DNA of 64,000 nucleotides, taken from assembly GCF_001307155.1 (NCBI RefSeq), contig NZ_CP012830.1, positions 2,680,501 through 2,744,500 on the forward strand, given 5' to 3'. This document shows positions 48,751 to 58,922 of the stretch, piece after piece. Under the pieces are notes generated by a model. The model had not been told where the DNA came from and made no database searches. It saw only the letters and a list, made by a program, of their open reading frames with translations. Within the stretch, counting starts at the first letter, position 1; each line of letters opens with the position of its first letter. The position numbers and the translations under genes are program-made. This DNA is from Pseudomonas fluorescens (GTDB lineage Bacteria > Pseudomonadota > Gammaproteobacteria > Pseudomonadales > Pseudomonadaceae).

Positions 48751-50430
48751 TTAACGTTCATGCACATAAGTCCCCGGTGATGCCTCACCTGCCGCATAGG
48801 TCTTGTTACCGAGTACGGTCGGGGCTTTTTTCAGCTTGCCCGAACGCTCGGCCTGCCAGGCCTGCCAGTGCAGCCACCAGGAGTCAGTGTGCTTGGTTGA
48901 GTTTTCCAGCCAGTCGTTGGCATGGACCGGCATGTCGGTGCTGGTCATGTAACGGGATTTCGGGTTGCCCGGCGGGTTCAGGATGCTCTGGATATGGCCG
49001 CTGCTGGACAACACGAATTCGACTTTGCCACCGAACAGCTGCGCCGATTTGTAGCACGACTTCCACGGTGTGATGTGGTCGTTGGTGCCCGCCAGGGAGT
49101 AGACGTCTGCCGTGACCTGCTTGAGGTCGATCGGCGTACCGCACACTTCCAGTGCATCAGGACGGATCAGTGGGTTGTTTTTGAACAGTTCGATCAGGTC
49201 GCCGTGGAACGCCGCCGGCAGGCGGGTGGTGTCGTTGTTCCAGAACAGAATGTCGAAGACCGGCGGCTCGTTGCCCAGCAGGTAGTTGTTGACCCAGTAG
49301 TTCCAGATCAGGTCGTTGGGGCGCATCCAGGCGAAGACCTTGGCCATGTCGCGACCTTCAAGCACACCGGCCTGATAGGAATGACGCTTGGCGGCTTCCA
49401 GGGTTTGTTCGTCGACGAACAGCGCGACCTGGGAATCAAGGGTGGTGTCGAGGACGCTGACCAGCAGCGTCAGGGCGTTGACCTTCTTCTCGCCAATCGC
49501 CGCGTAGTGGCCCAGCAGCGCGGTGCAGGTGATGCCGCCGGAGCAGGCGCCGAGCATGTTCACGTCTTTGCTGCCGGTGATCGCGGTAACCACATCGACC
49601 GCTTCCTTGAGTGCTTCGATGTAGGTCGACAGGCCCCATTCGCGTTGGGCCTTGGTCGGGTTGCGCCAGCTGACGATGAAGGTCTGCACATTGTTGCGCA
49701 GGCAGAAGCGCGCCAGGCTTTTGTCCGGACTCAGGTCGAAAACGTAGAACTTGTTGATCTGTGGTGGCACCACCAGCAGTGGGCGCTCGTGCACTTGTTC
49801 CGTGATTGGCCGGTACTGGATCAGCTCCAGTACATCGTTGCGGAAAACCACCGCGCCTTCGGTGGTGCCCAGGCTCTTGCCGACTTCGAAGGCGCCCATG
49901 TTGACCTGGCTCGGCATGCCGCCGTTGTGCACCAGATCCTTGGCCAGGTGCGAGAGGCCATCGAGCAGGCTTTTGCCGCCGGTTTCGAAGAAGCGTTTGA
50001 CGGCAGCAGGGTTGGCTGCGCTGTTGGTCGGGGCCATGGCCTCGGTCATCAGGTTGATCACGAAGTGTGCGCGGCTGATGTCCTGGGTGGACAGATTGCT
50101 TTCGCCAATCCAGTCGTGGAGTTCCTTGCGCCACGCCAGGTAGGTTTGCAGATAACGTCTGTAGAGCGGGTTCTGACTCCACGCCGGATCGTTGAAACGA
50201 CGGTCATCGCTTTCCGGTTGCAGCTCGGATCTACCGAGCATCACGTTCTTGAGCTCAATGCCAAAATGCGCGACATGCTTGACGCTGTGAATGGGTTGTT
50301 TGATGGCCTGGGTCAGCACCATGCGGGCAGAGGTAAGCAGATCCTTTCGACGCAAGCCGATGACCGGATTAAGCCCCAGGGTATTTTCCGAGGCTTGAAG
50401 TTTCAGGTCATCGTTATTCTTGTTACTCAT
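48751..50430 (-). CDS. phaC1: Class II PHA synthase PhaC1
   Basis: 559 residues, exactly the class II length. Main mcl-PHA polymerase at the granule surface. Box GACSGG with nucleophile C296, D451 in NDHITPW and H479 in SSSGHI, the positions known for P. oleovorans PhaC1. First gene of the pha operon; GGAG lies about 10 bases before its ATG, and a sigma-54-like promoter and a palindrome lie in the leader. Confidence 0.97.
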   Translation of the reverse strand: MSNKNNDDLKLQASENTLGLNPVIGLRRKDLLTSARMVLTQAIKQPIHSVKHVAHFGIELKNVMLGRSELQPESDDRRFNDPAWSQNPLYRRYLQTYLAWRKELHDWIGESNLSTQDISRAHFVINLMTEAMAPTNSAANPAAVKRFFETGGKSLLDGLSHLAKDLVHNGGMPSQVNMGAFEVGKSLGTTEGAVVFRNDVLELIQYRPITEQVHERPLLVVPPQINKFYVFDLSPDKSLARFCLRNNVQTFIVSWRNPTKAQREWGLSTYIEALKEAVDVVTAITGSKDVNMLGACSGGITCTALLGHYAAIGEKKVNALTLLVSVLDTTLDSQVALFVDEQTLEAAKRHSYQAGVLEGRDMAKVFAWMRPNDLIWNYWVNNYLLGNEPPVFDILFWNNDTTRLPAAFHGDLIELFKNNPLIRPDALEVCGTPIDLKQVTADVYSLAGTNDHITPWKSCYKSAQLFGGKVEFVLSSSGHIQSILNPPGNPKSRYMTSTDMPVHANDWLENSTKHTDSWWLHWQAWQAERSGKLKKAPTVLGNKTYAAGEASPGTYVHER

Positions 50431-50469
50431 CTACGACGCTCCATTGTCCTGAGGCGAGTACCTGAGTCC

Positions 50470-50489
50470 TGCTGTGTAGTCACACAGCA
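50470..50489. promoter_or_regulatory. Palindrome in the phaC1 leader
   Basis: TGCTGTGT-AGTC-ACACAGCA, a perfect 8-bp inverted repeat about 40-60 bp upstream of the phaC1 start. PhaD is known to bind a palindrome near phaC1, so this is a candidate operator; a simple mRNA hairpin is the alternative. Confidence 0.45.
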
Positions 50490-50556
50490 AATGCCGGGTA
50501 CACGCTCGGGTGACCGTTAGTTGTACATCGCTGACTTTTTCATTCAGGAGGCGCGC

Positions 50557-50572
50557 TGCACAGAACTTGCCA
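50557..50572 (-). promoter_or_regulatory. Sigma-54-like promoter of phaC1
   Basis: On the minus strand TGGCAAGTTCTGTGCA, with GG-N10-GC spacing and a good match to TGGCAC-N5-TTGCA. The predicted start is near 50546, leaving a leader of about 115 nt. The remainder of the 259-bp gap to the next gene shows no other feature. Confidence 0.55.
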
Positions 50573-50689
50573 GATCCATTGGTTACCCGAGTTTAATTTT
50601 TTTCGCAAGCAGGCCGATCCTCGGCACCGCAGCCCAGCATTCAAACAGATGAAATTAGAAAATGCCCTCTAAAGAGCGCGGGCCTTGAG

Positions 50690-51070
50690 CTAGAGCATCA
50701 GCTTGACGACAGACTCGTTTGGATCGCGGGTCTTTCCGGCGGCTTTGAGCTCGGCAAGATAATCGTCCCAGAGTGCGTCATATCGTCGCGCCAACTGATA
50801 GAGATATTCCCAGGTGAACAGACCGCTGTCGTGGCCGTCATCGAAGGTCAATTTCAGTGCGTACTGACCGGCCGGTTCTACCTTGGTCAGGCCTACGCCG
50901 ATCTTGCCAAATTGAAGGATGGGTTTGCCGTGGCCCTGGACCTCGGCGGAAGGAGAGTGCACGCGCAGGAATTCTGCGCTCAGGTGATAGATCTCGTCGG
51001 GAGCATATTGCAGCTCCAGGGTTTTCGAGGCTTTGTGCAGTTTGATGGCGGTGGGGAGTGGAGTCGTCAT
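50690..51070 (-). CDS. DUF971 (GBBH-like N-terminal domain) protein
   Basis: 126 residues: a stand-alone gamma-butyrobetaine hydroxylase-like N-terminal domain, about the whole protein. The fold motif LTFDDGHDSGLFTWEYLYQLAR is clear. Such domains bind zinc or iron-sulfur related partners in some proteins; no activity is proven here. The ATG at 51070 is used; the frame extends upstream only through a REP doublet. It lies immediately upstream of the phaC1 promoter region on the same strand. Confidence 0.85.
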   Translation of the reverse strand: MTTPLPTAIKLHKASKTLELQYAPDEIYHLSAEFLRVHSPSAEVQGHGKPILQFGKIGVGLTKVEPAGQYALKLTFDDGHDSGLFTWEYLYQLARRYDALWDDYLAELKAAGKTRDPNESVVKLML

Positions 51071-51119
51071 GGGGCCGGTCGTCCGTCTATATGAAGGCCC
51101 TGTGTCGGCGGGTGATCCT

Positions 51120-51263
51120 GTGGCGAGGGAGCTTGCTCCCGCTCGGCCGGTCCGCGCTCGGGCGCAGCAGTCGTAAACCGGCGAATGGGGTCTGCCTGAC
51201 AGACCGCATTCGCTGATTTTGGGGTCGCTTCGCGACCCAGCGGGAGCAAGCTCCCTCGCCACA
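51120..51263. repeat. REP doublet (type A)
   Basis: Inverted GTGGCGAGGGAGCTTGCTCC copies, 144 bp, between hslU and the DUF971 gene. Confidence 0.9.
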
Positions 51264-51288
51264 GGGGCCCGCTCACACAGAATGTGAC

Positions 51289-52629
51289 CTACAGGATATA
51301 ACGGGACAGGTCTTCGTTCTGCGCCAATTCGCCGAGGTGGCTGTTGACGTAGTCAGCGTCGATGCGGATCGGCTCTTCGCTGTGGGTGCTGGCCAGATCG
51401 CTGGCGCTGAACGACACCTCTTCGAGCAGACGCTCAAGCAGGGTGTGCAGGCGACGGGCACCGATGTTCTCGGTCTTCTCGTTGACCTGCCAGGCGATCT
51501 CCGCCACGCGTTTGATGCCGTCTGGCTGGAACTCGATCGTCACGCCTTCGGTTTTCAGCAGGGCGCAATACTGCTCGGTGAGCGAGGCATGCGGCTCGCT
51601 GAGGATGCGCTCGAAGTCTTCCGGTGTGAGGGCCTTGAGTTCGACGCGGATCGGCAGGCGGCCTTGCAGTTCGGGCACCAGATCGCTTGGCTTGCTCAGG
51701 TGGAACGCACCGGAAGCGATGAACAGGATGTGGTCGGTCTTGACCATGCCCAGTTTGGTGTTGACCGTACAGCCTTCGATCAGCGGCAGCAGGTCGCGCT
51801 GTACGCCTTCGCGGGACACGTCGACGCCGCCGGTATTGCCGCGCTTGGCGACTTTGTCGATTTCGTCGATGAACACGATGCCGTGCTGTTCGACCGCTTC
51901 CAGCGCCTTGGCCTTGAGTTCTTCATCATTGACCAGGCGGCTGGCTTCTTCGTCGCGCACCAGTCTCAGCGCTTCCTTGACCTTGAGCTTGCGGCTCTTG
52001 CGCGCGCCCTTGCCCATGTTGGCGAACAGGCTTTGCAACTGGTTGGTCATTTCTTCCATGCCCGGTGGCGCGGAGATATCGACGCCGGACACTTCGGCGA
52101 CTTCGATTTCAATCTCCTTGTCATCCAGCTGACCTTCGCGCAGGCGCTTGCGGAACAGTTGGCGGGTGTTGGAATCCTGGGCCGGCGCGGAGTCTTCGTT
52201 GCTGAAGCCCATGCGTGCCGGTGGCAGCAGTGCATCGAGGATGCGCTCTTCGGCGGCATCTTCGGCGCGATGGCGAACCTTGGTCATTTCCTGTTCGCGC
52301 AGCAACTTGATCGCTGCATCGGCGAGGTCACGAATGATCGACTCGACGTCACGGCCGACATAGCCGACCTCGGTGAACTTGGTCGCTTCAACCTTGATGA
52401 ATGGCGCATTGGCGAGTTTGGCCAGGCGACGGGCGATTTCGGTTTTACCGACACCGGTCGGGCCGATCATCAAAATGTTCTTGGGTGTTACTTCAACGCG
52501 CAGCTCTTCAGGCAGTTGCATCCGGCGCCAGCGGTTACGCAGGGCGATGGCGACGGCGCGCTTGGCATCGTCCTGGCCGATGATATGGCGACTGAGTTCA
52601 TGGACGATTTCGCGGGGAGTCATTGGCAT
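51289..52629 (-). CDS. hslU: ATP-dependent protease ATPase subunit HslU
   Basis: 446 residues, AAA+ unfoldase that feeds HslV. Walker A GPTGVGKT (56-63), pore motif GYVGRDVES, the intermediate I-domain (about 110-240), Walker [11 protein letters not shown] and the C-terminal insertion tail ending LSRYIL that docks into HslV. Either M1 or M3 could start translation. It lies 57 bp after hslV in the same operon. Confidence 0.97.
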   Translation of the reverse strand: MPMTPREIVHELSRHIIGQDDAKRAVAIALRNRWRRMQLPEELRVEVTPKNILMIGPTGVGKTEIARRLAKLANAPFIKVEATKFTEVGYVGRDVESIIRDLADAAIKLLREQEMTKVRHRAEDAAEERILDALLPPARMGFSNEDSAPAQDSNTRQLFRKRLREGQLDDKEIEIEVAEVSGVDISAPPGMEEMTNQLQSLFANMGKGARKSRKLKVKEALRLVRDEEASRLVNDEELKAKALEAVEQHGIVFIDEIDKVAKRGNTGGVDVSREGVQRDLLPLIEGCTVNTKLGMVKTDHILFIASGAFHLSKPSDLVPELQGRLPIRVELKALTPEDFERILSEPHASLTEQYCALLKTEGVTIEFQPDGIKRVAEIAWQVNEKTENIGARRLHTLLERLLEEVSFSASDLASTHSEEPIRIDADYVNSHLGELAQNEDLSRYIL

Positions 52630-52686
52630 GGTAATGGGTGGTCCTCAAGCAAAAATGAATGCCGTGGCGTGATGGCCGAAACAGGC

Positions 52687-53217
52687 TTATTCGCTGAGAT
52701 CCTGCTCCTCAATGGTGAAGTTGTGGTTGGTGAAAACACAGATGTCGCCGGCGATGCCCAGAGCGGTTTCGACGATTTCACGGGCCGACAGATCGGTTTT
52801 CTTCAGCAGGGCGCTGGCCGCGGCCTGAGCGTAACCGCCGCCGGAACCCATGGCGATCAGGCCTTCTTCGGGTTCGACCACATCGCCGTTACCGGTGATG
52901 ATCAGAGAGGCGTCTTTGTTGGCGACTGCAAGCATCGCTTCGAGGCGGCTGAGGGAGCGGTCGGTGCGCCATTCTTTGGCGAGTTCGACGGCAGCGCGAA
53001 CCAGGTGGCCCTGGTGCTTTTCAAGCTGGCCTTCGAAACGTTCGAATAGGGTAAAGGCGTCAGCGGTGGCGCCAGCAAACCCGGCGATGACCTGACCGTG
53101 GTACAGGCGGCGAACTTTCTTCGCGTTGCCTTTCATCACGGTATTGCCGAGAGAAACCTGGCCGTCGCCGCCCATGACGACTTTGCCGTGGCGGCGAACT
53201 GAAACGATGGTGGTCAA
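52687..53217 (-). CDS. hslV: ATP-dependent protease peptidase subunit HslV
   Basis: 176 residues, proteasome-like threonine peptidase. The catalytic Thr follows the initiator ([20 protein letters not shown]). The start is a TTG at 53217, with GGAG about 9 bases upstream; the frame is open to 53265, but only this start places Thr at position 2, as processing needs. Partner of HslU; heat-shock type operon. Confidence 0.95.
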   Translation of the reverse strand: MTTIVSVRRHGKVVMGGDGQVSLGNTVMKGNAKKVRRLYHGQVIAGFAGATADAFTLFERFEGQLEKHQGHLVRAAVELAKEWRTDRSLSRLEAMLAVANKDASLIITGNGDVVEPEEGLIAMGSGGGYAQAAASALLKKTDLSAREIVETALGIAGDICVFTNHNFTIEEQDLSE

Positions 53218-53331
53218 GGGAAGAGTCTCCACGCAGCGGGGCGAAAATGCCTTATCCCAACTCATATGGGGGTGGTGAGGCGTTTTTCAACTGCGGGGCG
53301 CAGGAGGGGATGAGCGGTGTACATCAAGCGT

Positions 53332-53462
53332 GTGGCGAGGGGGCTTGCCCCCGTTGGGGCGCGAAGCGGCCCGGTAATCAGCCACCATGCCGTTTCAGGT
53401 CGAGCCGGGATAGCGATTTACGGTCGCTTCGCAACCGAACGGGGGCAAGCCCCCTCGCCACA
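53332..53462. repeat. REP doublet (type A, CCCCC subtype)
   Basis: GTGGCGAGGGGGCTTGCCCC and its complement, 131 bp, between the SPOR protein gene and hslV. Confidence 0.9.
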
Positions 53463-53504
53463 AAAGCAGATTGCTCCCGCAAATGGGGGAGCAATCATCA
53501 GAAG

Positions 53505-54206
53505 TCAGCGGCTTTGGCGTTGTTGTAACAACAGATTGCTGAAACCGCTGCCAGCCAGTTGTTTCTGGGCGGTGGTCAGCTGTTCGCGGTTGCTGAACGG
53601 GCCGACCAGCACGCGGTACCAGGTCTCGTCCTTCACCGTGCCGGACTCCACCGAAACTGCCTGGCCGAGCAGAATGATCTGCGCACGAACCTTGTCGGCG
53701 TCGGCTTCCTTGCGGAACGAGCCAGCCTGCAGGAAGAACTTGGTCACCGGCGCCGCTTTCGCCACGGGTGGCGCTGGCGGCGGGGTAACGCCGCTCAGGG
53801 CTGCCTGCGCACGCGCGGTGTCGATCTTCGCTGCTTCTGCCGGGGTTACCGGTGCAACGGGTGCAGTCTGCGGCGTCGGCAGGGTTTTCTCCGGCACGGC
53901 ATCCGGCGGCACGATGACCTCCGATTCCGGCAGCAAGGTGTAGAAGTCATATTTCGGCTTCACCGGCTGCGTCGGGCTCGGCGGGGTCTTGTTGGCCTCG
54001 GCGATCTTGCTGGCTTTCTGTTGTTCGACCTTCTCGCGCTTGACGCTTTCGCTGCCTTTACCCGGCTCCAGCTTCATCAAGAACACGATGAAGGCGCCCA
54101 CGGTCAGGCCGATGGCCATCCACAGCCATCCCGGAATCGGCTTTTTTGCAGGAGCTTGGTAACGGCTGGCGCCACGCTTTGGTGCTGGTTTTTTCTTGGC
54201 AGCCAA
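53505..54206 (-). CDS. SPOR-domain cell-division protein, FtsN-like
   Basis: 233 residues. A basic cytoplasmic N-terminus (AAKKKPAPKRGASRYQAPAK), one membrane helix (about 25-45), a Pro/Ala-rich periplasmic linker and a C-terminal SPOR domain (about 158-230) that binds denuded septal peptidoglycan. The layout is that of FtsN-like proteins, though shorter than E. coli FtsN. It ends an operon with argS, whose stop lies 2 bp before its start. Confidence 0.88.
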   Translation of the reverse strand: MAAKKKPAPKRGASRYQAPAKKPIPGWLWMAIGLTVGAFIVFLMKLEPGKGSESVKREKVEQQKASKIAEANKTPPSPTQPVKPKYDFYTLLPESEVIVPPDAVPEKTLPTPQTAPVAPVTPAEAAKIDTARAQAALSGVTPPPAPPVAKAAPVTKFFLQAGSFRKEADADKVRAQIILLGQAVSVESGTVKDETWYRVLVGPFSNREQLTTAQKQLAGSGFSNLLLQQRQSR

Positions 54207-54207
54207 C

Positions 54208-55944
54208 TTACATACGCTCCAGAGTTTCCAGACCCAAGAGTTCCAGGCCTTGCTTGAGGGTGCGACCGGTCAATGCGGCGAGGCGCAAGCGGCTTTGCAT
54301 TTGTGCCGGAGTTTCGGCGCTGAGGATCGGGCAGTTCTCGTAGAAGCTGGAGAACAGGCCGGCAACATCGTACAGGTAGGTGCAGAGGATGTGCGGCGTA
54401 CCTTTTTCGGCGACGTTGTTCAGCACTTCACCGAACTGTGCCAGCTTGGCGGCCAGTTCGTGTTCGTGAGTGGCCTCGAGGACGATCTGCCCTTCGACTT
54501 CGCTGAAGTCCTTGCCGAGTTTGCGGAACACGCCGGCCACGCGAGTGTAGGCGTACAGCAGGTACGGCGCGGTGTTGCCTTCGAAGTTCAGCATCAGGTC
54601 GAAGTTGAAGCTGTAGTCGCTGGTGCGGTGCTTGGACAGGTCGGCGTATTTCACCGCGCCAATGCCCACGACTTTGGCGATGTTGCGCAGGTCGGCTTCG
54701 GCAAGCTCGGGGTTCTTTTCCTTCACTAGCGTGTAGGCACGTTCCTTGGCTTCGTTCAGCAGGTCGATCAGCTTCACGGTGCCGCCATCACGGGTCTTGA
54801 ACGGACGGCCATCGGCGCCGTTCATGGTGCCGAAGCCCATGTGCTCCATTTCCATCGGATGGGTCACGAAACCGGCCAGGCGAGCCACTTCGAATACCTG
54901 CTGAAAGTGCAGGGCCTGACGTTGGTCGACGAAGTACAGCACTCGATCGGCTTTCAGCACGCCGTTACGGTAGCGCACGGCCGCCAGGTCAGTGGTGGCG
55001 TAGAGGTAGCCGCCATCGGCCTTGACGATGATTACCGGCAGCGGGTCGCCGTCGGCATTCTTGAATTCGTCGAGGAACACGCATTGGGCGCCGTTGCTCT
55101 CGACCAGCATGCCTTTGGCCTTGAGGTCGTTGACCACGTTGATCAGGTCGTCGTTGTAGGCACTTTCGCCCATCACGTCGGCCATGGTCAGTTTGACGTT
55201 CAGCTGTTCGTAGATTTTCTGGCAGTGGGACAGGGAAATGTCTTTGAACTTGGTCCACAGCACCAGGCAGTCCGGGTCACCGGCTTGCAGCTTGACCACC
55301 AGGCCACGGGCGCGGTCGGCGAATTCTTCGGATTCGTCGAAGCGCTGCTTGGCGGCGCGGTAGAAGTTTTCCAGGTCCGACAGCTCGTCGCTGGTGATCG
55401 GGTTTTCTTGCAGGTACGCCATCAGCATGCCGAACTGGGTGCCCCAGTCGCCGACGTGGTTCTGACGGATCACTGTATCGCCGAGGAACTCCAGTACGCG
55501 CGCCACGCCGTCGCCGATGATGGTCGAACGCAAGTGACCGACGTGCATCTCTTTGGCCAGGTTCGGTGCCGACAAGTCGACCACAGTGCGCTGCACGGGA
55601 CCTGCCTTGCGCACGCCGATGTGGGCGTCGGCCAGGGCTGCGTCCAGGCGCGAGGCCAGGGCCTGGGTGTTCTGGAAGAAGTTGAGGAAGCCCGGGCCGG
55701 CGATTTCGGTTTTGCTGACGTTTTCGTCAACCGGCAGCGCAGCGATGATTTTTTCCGCCAGATCGCGCGGTTTCATGCCGGCCGGTTTAGCCAGCATCAT
55801 GGCGATGTTGCTGGCGAAGTCGCCGTGAGTCTTGTCACGGGAGTTCTCCACCTGAATCGCCGGCGTCAGGCCTTCAGGCAACACACCGTCGGTAACGAGT
55901 TGGGTGAGGGCTTGCTGGATCAACTGGCGAATGGTGTCTTTCAT
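54208..55944 (-). CDS. argS: Arginyl-tRNA synthetase
   Basis: 578 residues, class I synthetase. Signature HVGH (HIGH-like) in [20 protein letters not shown] near residue 120-140; an ArgRS-type N-terminal additional domain precedes it and a C-terminal DALR anticodon-binding domain follows ([13 protein letters not shown] onward). The ATG at 55944 (MKDTIRQ) has AGAGAAG just upstream; a start 5 codons earlier is possible but unlikely. Confidence 0.97.
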   Translation of the reverse strand: MKDTIRQLIQQALTQLVTDGVLPEGLTPAIQVENSRDKTHGDFASNIAMMLAKPAGMKPRDLAEKIIAALPVDENVSKTEIAGPGFLNFFQNTQALASRLDAALADAHIGVRKAGPVQRTVVDLSAPNLAKEMHVGHLRSTIIGDGVARVLEFLGDTVIRQNHVGDWGTQFGMLMAYLQENPITSDELSDLENFYRAAKQRFDESEEFADRARGLVVKLQAGDPDCLVLWTKFKDISLSHCQKIYEQLNVKLTMADVMGESAYNDDLINVVNDLKAKGMLVESNGAQCVFLDEFKNADGDPLPVIIVKADGGYLYATTDLAAVRYRNGVLKADRVLYFVDQRQALHFQQVFEVARLAGFVTHPMEMEHMGFGTMNGADGRPFKTRDGGTVKLIDLLNEAKERAYTLVKEKNPELAEADLRNIAKVVGIGAVKYADLSKHRTSDYSFNFDLMLNFEGNTAPYLLYAYTRVAGVFRKLGKDFSEVEGQIVLEATHEHELAAKLAQFGEVLNNVAEKGTPHILCTYLYDVAGLFSSFYENCPILSAETPAQMQSRLRLAALTGRTLKQGLELLGLETLERM

Positions 55945-56074
55945 GGTCTTCTCTTTCAACCGCAGAGCGGCGGCGCATCAATGCGCAGGTGGAAAAACTG
56001 GGCATTATCCGTTGCGAAGTCGGGCTTGCCAACCATTGTAGGTTCATTGCGGACTTACGGTGATTGATTACCTT

Positions 56075-56204
56075 GTGGCGAGGGAGCTTGCTCCCGCTGG
56101 GGCGCGGAGCGGCCCTGAAATCGGGTGCTGCATTCTGTCTGCTGGGAGGGGGGACTTGTTTGCGGCTGTTGCACAGCCGAGCGGGAGCAAGCTCCCTCGC
56201 CACA
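56075..56204. repeat. REP doublet (type A)
   Basis: Inverted GTGGCGAGGGAGCTTGCTCC copies, 130 bp, between priA and argS; the right arm ends 8 bp before the priA stop. Confidence 0.9.
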
Positions 56205-56212
56205 TAGTTGAC

Positions 56213-58447
56213 TCAATACAAATCGACCGGATCAACATCCAAAGACCAGCGCACCGCCCGCCCGCTCGGCATCTGTTCCAGCGCCAGCAACCAGGCGCTC
56301 AGCAGTCGATGCAGTGGCGCCCGAGCCGAGGCTTGCAACAATAATTGCGCACGATAGCGTCCAGCCCGGCGCTCCATCGGCGCCGGCACCGGCCCGAGCA
56401 ATTCGATGCCAGTCAGGTTGTGTTCATCCAACAATCGTTCCGCCTCGCTGCAGGCTTCATCGAGGAAACCTTCGGCCTGCCCCGGTTTGTGCGCTTCGGC
56501 CCGCAACAGCGCCAGGTGCGCGAACGGCGGTAGCCCGGCGGAACGACGTTCGCTCAAGGCCTGCTCGGCAAAGGCGAAATAACCTTGCTCGGTCAGTTGC
56601 ACCAACAACGGGTGGTCAGCCAGGTGAGTCTGGATGATCACTTTGCCCGGCTCTTCGGCGCGACCGGCACGTCCCGCCACCTGCACGATCAACTGAGCCA
56701 TGCGTTCGCTGGCGCGGAAATCACCGGAGAACAGTCCGCCGTCGGCATCGAGAATCGACACCAGCGTCACCCGTGGAAAGTGATGCCCTTTGGCGAGCAT
56801 CTGCGTGCCCACCAGAATGCACGGCTGACCTTTCTGAATGGTCGCGAACAGCTGATTCATCGCATCTTTACGCGAGGTGCTGTCGCGGTCGACCCGCAAT
56901 ACCGGGTAGTCCGGGAACAGAATGCCCAAACGCTCTTCAGCGCGTTCGGTGCCGGCACCCACGGGGCGCAAATCGACCTTGCCGCATTTCGGGCAGTGCC
57001 GAGGGACACGCTCGACGTAGCCGCAATGGTGGCAACGCAGCTCGCCGGAACGCTGGTGGACGGTCATTCGCGCATCGCAGCGCTGACACTCCGACATCCA
57101 GCCGCAATCGTGACAGAGCAGGGTGGGCGCAAAGCCGCGACGGTTGAGAAATACCAGGACTTGCTGGCCGGCAGCGAGGGTCTGGCCGATCGCCTGCTGC
57201 ATCGGCCCGGAAATACCGCTGTCCAGCGGGCGACTTTTGACGTCCAGGCGCAGGAAACGGGGTTGTTTCGCCCCGCCGGCGCGCTCGTTCAGGCGCAGCA
57301 GTCCGTAACGACCGGTGTAGGCGTTGTGCAGGCTTTCCAGTGACGGCGTCGCCGAGCCAAGGACAATCGGGATGTTTTCCTGTCGTGCTCGGACCAATGC
57401 CAGATCGCGGGCGTGATAGCGCAAACCTTCCTGCTGTTTATAAGAGCCGTCGTGCTCTTCATCGATGATGATCAGCCCGGGGTTTTTCATCGGTGTGAAC
57501 AGCGCCGAGCGGGTGCCGATAATAATGTCGGCCTCGCCATCCCGGGCCGCGAGCCAGGATTCCAGCCGTTCGCGGTCATTGACGGCCGAATGCACGAGGG
57601 CAATACGCGCATTGAAGCGCTGTTCGAAGCGCGCCAGGGTTTGCGGCCCGAGGTTGATTTCGGGGATCAGCACCAGCGCCTGCTTGCCGGCCTCAAGGGT
57701 TTCGCGGATCAGCTGCAAATAGACTTCGGTCTTGCCGCTGCCAGTGACCCCGGCCAGCAGGAACGCATGAAAACTGTCGAAACCTGCGCGGATCGCTTCA
57801 TACGCGGCGCGCTGCTCCGGGTTCAGCGGCAGCTCCGGTTGCGCCAGCCAGTGTTCGTGACGTTCGCCGGGTGCGTGTTTGCGGATATCCACTTGCACCA
57901 GTTCTTTGGCCAGCAGCAGGTCGAGGCTGTCCTTGCTCAACATCAACTTGCTCAGCAACTGATGGGCAACGCCATGCGGATGCTGGGCCAGCGTTGCCAA
58001 GGCTTCGCGCTGACGTGGCGCGCGGGCGATACGCGGATCATCCAGTTTCGCGCCCGGGGTGATCGACCAGAAGCGCTCCTGGCGCGCTTCGGCCAGTTCA
58101 CCCTGGCGTAACAGTACCGGCAGCGCCCAACTCAAGGTGTCGCCGAGGCTGTGCTGGTAATACTGGGACGTCCACAGGCACAACTTGAACAGTGATGCCG
58201 GTAGCGGTGGAGTGGCATCGAGCAGCGCCAGTGCCGGTTTGAGTTTGTCGGCCGGGACTTCGCTGTGGCTGGTGACTTCCACCAGGATCCCGATCATCTC
58301 GCGGCGGCCGAACGGCACCCGCAACCGCATGCCCGGGTGCAAATGTGCGCGCAGGACTCCCGCCGGGGCACGGTAGTCGAACAGGCGGCGCAGGGGCGAA
58401 GGCAGGGCGAGGCGCAAAATGGCGTCGGGCACGCGGGGGGATCTCAT
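56213..58447 (-). CDS. priA: Primosomal replication helicase PriA
   Basis: 744 residues. Restarts collapsed forks. An N-terminal 3'-end binding domain (DAILRLALPSPLRRLFDYRAP), Walker A GVTGSGKTEVYLQ near residue 240, DEEH box, and the Cys cluster CHDCGWMSECQRCD / CHHCGYVERVPRHCPKCG with eight Cys for two zinc ions. The start could be ATG at 58447 or GTG at 58432 (VPDAILRL, closest to the usual N-terminus); neither has a good ribosome-binding site. Confidence 0.96.
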   Translation of the reverse strand: MRSPRVPDAILRLALPSPLRRLFDYRAPAGVLRAHLHPGMRLRVPFGRREMIGILVEVTSHSEVPADKLKPALALLDATPPLPASLFKLCLWTSQYYQHSLGDTLSWALPVLLRQGELAEARQERFWSITPGAKLDDPRIARAPRQREALATLAQHPHGVAHQLLSKLMLSKDSLDLLLAKELVQVDIRKHAPGERHEHWLAQPELPLNPEQRAAYEAIRAGFDSFHAFLLAGVTGSGKTEVYLQLIRETLEAGKQALVLIPEINLGPQTLARFEQRFNARIALVHSAVNDRERLESWLAARDGEADIIIGTRSALFTPMKNPGLIIIDEEHDGSYKQQEGLRYHARDLALVRARQENIPIVLGSATPSLESLHNAYTGRYGLLRLNERAGGAKQPRFLRLDVKSRPLDSGISGPMQQAIGQTLAAGQQVLVFLNRRGFAPTLLCHDCGWMSECQRCDARMTVHQRSGELRCHHCGYVERVPRHCPKCGKVDLRPVGAGTERAEERLGILFPDYPVLRVDRDSTSRKDAMNQLFATIQKGQPCILVGTQMLAKGHHFPRVTLVSILDADGGLFSGDFRASERMAQLIVQVAGRAGRAEEPGKVIIQTHLADHPLLVQLTEQGYFAFAEQALSERRSAGLPPFAHLALLRAEAHKPGQAEGFLDEACSEAERLLDEHNLTGIELLGPVPAPMERRAGRYRAQLLLQASARAPLHRLLSAWLLALEQMPSGRAVRWSLDVDPVDLY

Positions 58448-58567
58448 TGAGCAGGCGGTAAAGAAGGGCCGGAGCCTAGCAGACGACTGGATTAGTGTCC
58501 TCTATTAGGAAAGTGTTCACTCGCCAGAATCGAACAGTCTTTTCTGATGGAGGGCACTTTGGACAGC

Positions 58568-58595
58568 TTGCGTGATCGCAAAGGTCTGGTAGAAT
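58568..58595 (+). promoter_or_regulatory. Sigma-70 promoter of rpmE
   Basis: TTGCGT, 16 bases, TAGAAT, placing the start near 58602, about 64 nt ahead of the rpmE ATG. Confidence 0.65.
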
Positions 58596-58665
58596 CCGCG
58601 GCCTAATTACGTGCGGTATTCAACAATAGTGTTGAGTGGCGGCACGCTAGCCCGAGGAAGACACC

Positions 58666-58881
58666 ATGAAAGCCGATATCCATCCAACATACGAAATCAC
58701 CGCAGTTACCTGCAGCTGTGGCAACAAGTTCGAAACTCGTTCGAACCTGGCCAAGCCTCTGGCGATCGACGTATGCAACGAGTGCCACCCGTTCTACACC
58801 GGTAAGCAGAAGACTCTGGATACTGGCGGCCGTGTACAGAAGTTCGCCGATCGTTTCGGTGCTTTTGGCAAAAAAGCCTAA
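58666..58881 (+). CDS. rpmE: Ribosomal protein L31, zinc-binding form
   Basis: 71 residues. A 50S protein at the subunit bridge. It retains four Cys (C16, C18, C37, C40 in TCSCGNKFE and [11 protein letters not shown]), so it is the zinc-containing paralogue that can release zinc under limitation. The [20 protein letters not shown] signature is intact. Confidence 0.97.
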   Translation: MKADIHPTYEITAVTCSCGNKFETRSNLAKPLAIDVCNECHPFYTGKQKTLDTGGRVQKFADRFGAFGKKA

Positions 58882-58922
58882 GACTGATCATGTTGGAAAG
58901 TCGATTAGACTTCTCCAGACTG

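Noticed and set aside
51337-53049. 570-codon open frame antisense to hslUV
   Set aside because: No family resemblance, and it runs across two certain genes and their gap; shadow of high third-position GC.
54841-56067. 408-codon open frame antisense to argS
   Set aside because: Composition typical of reverse-frame translation; argS is complete and motif-verified.
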